The notes under the pieces were generated by a model that was not told the origin of the DNA, did not search any database, and was given only the letters and a program-made list of their open reading frames with translations. This document shows positions 6,288 to 6,440 of a DNA stretch of 6,440 nucleotides, one piece after another. Numbering within the stretch: the stretch's first letter is position 1; the number at the start of each line of letters is the position of its first letter. This DNA is from CAYMLL01 sp964390645 (GTDB lineage: Bacteria; Planctomycetota; UBA8108): NCBI GenBank assembly GCA_964390645.1, contig CAYMLL010000376.1, forward strand, positions 1 to 6,440, in the 5' to 3' direction. A program made the position numbers and the translations under genes.

Positions 6288-6440
6288 ATGTCGCATCACG
6301 AACTGCTCGCCTTCCTGGGAATGCCCGGCGGCTCCGAGTGGATCATCATACTCGTCGTCGCGCTGTTGATCTTCGGCAAGCGATTGCCGGAGGTCGCTCG
6401 CAACATGGGCAAGGGTATCGTCGAGTTCAAGAAGGGCGTC
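6288..6440 (+). CDS. tatA: Sec-independent protein translocase TatA (N-terminal part, runs off window)
   Basis: Pore-forming or membrane-weakening subunit of the twin-arginine pathway, which exports folded proteins across the inner membrane. The 51 visible residues have the family layout: a short periplasmic N-terminus, a single membrane helix at about 19-29 (IIILVVALLIF), the FG hinge at 29-30, then the amphipathic helix KRLPEVARNMGKGIVEFKKG. Glu17 just before the helix occupies the place of the conserved polar residue (Gln8 in E. coli TatA, Glu8 in TatB). ATG 6288 is chosen because GGAA lies 10 bases upstream. An internal ATG at 6321 would start MPGGSEW and be closer to the usual length, but GGGA abuts it with no spacing. 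TatA and TatB cannot be strictly separated without the C-terminus; the FGKRLP and EFKKG motifs favour TatA. Confidence 0.92.
   Translation, partial: MSHHELLAFLGMPGGSEWIIILVVALLIFGKRLPEVARNMGKGIVEFKKGV

Noticed and set aside
6115..6369. An 84-codon + strand open frame overlapping tatA
   Set aside because: It runs through the hairpin loop, C-run and repeats, overlaps tatA in another frame, and lacks any family resemblance.

Overview
The window is a high-GC stretch of bacterial chromosome or metagenomic scaffold, with every recognisable gene on the + strand. A Kdo-8-phosphate phosphatase next to a large LptC/OstA-type periplasmic protein implies an organism with a lipopolysaccharide outer membrane. 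The TatA style (short N-terminal extension, FGKRLPEVAR core), the weak Shine-Dalgarno signals and the very high GC suggest something like a planctomycete or a related deep-branching Gram-negative. That placement is inference, not shown by any marker gene.

Layout: (1) 1-744, the C-terminal 247 residues of an acetyl-CoA synthetase. (2) 745-982, a gene-free stretch with three tandem 17-bp repeats, a sigma70-like promoter and about 140 nt of highly foldable RNA ending four bases before the next start codon. (3) 983-1489 kdsC, coupled by an ATGA overlap to (4) 1486-5103, a 1205-residue membrane-anchored periplasmic protein that looks like an LptC anchor followed by a long series of OstA/LptA-like beta units. 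(5) 5104-5275, a short intergenic region with two hairpins and a promoter. (6) 5276-6036, an outer-membrane-type lipoprotein gene split by a 10-N scaffold gap. The 127 bp on each side of the gap are two error-laden copies of the same sequence (constant offset 137), so the real gene is one 207-residue ORF. (7) 6037-6287, an intergenic region with a perfect 9-bp inverted repeat and two copies of a 12-bp repeat exactly 21 bp apart. (8) 6288 to the end, the start of tatA.

Genes 3-6 read as a cell-envelope cluster. KdsC makes Kdo for the LPS core. The giant protein could carry LPS from the inner membrane across the periplasm. The lipoprotein may act at the outer membrane, though its role is unproven. 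Acs and TatA are flanking housekeeping genes. The most notable observations are the oversized LptC/OstA protein, the structured leader in front of kdsC, the two repeat/palindrome signals upstream of tatA, and the collapsed-overlap assembly artefact that breaks the lipoprotein gene.
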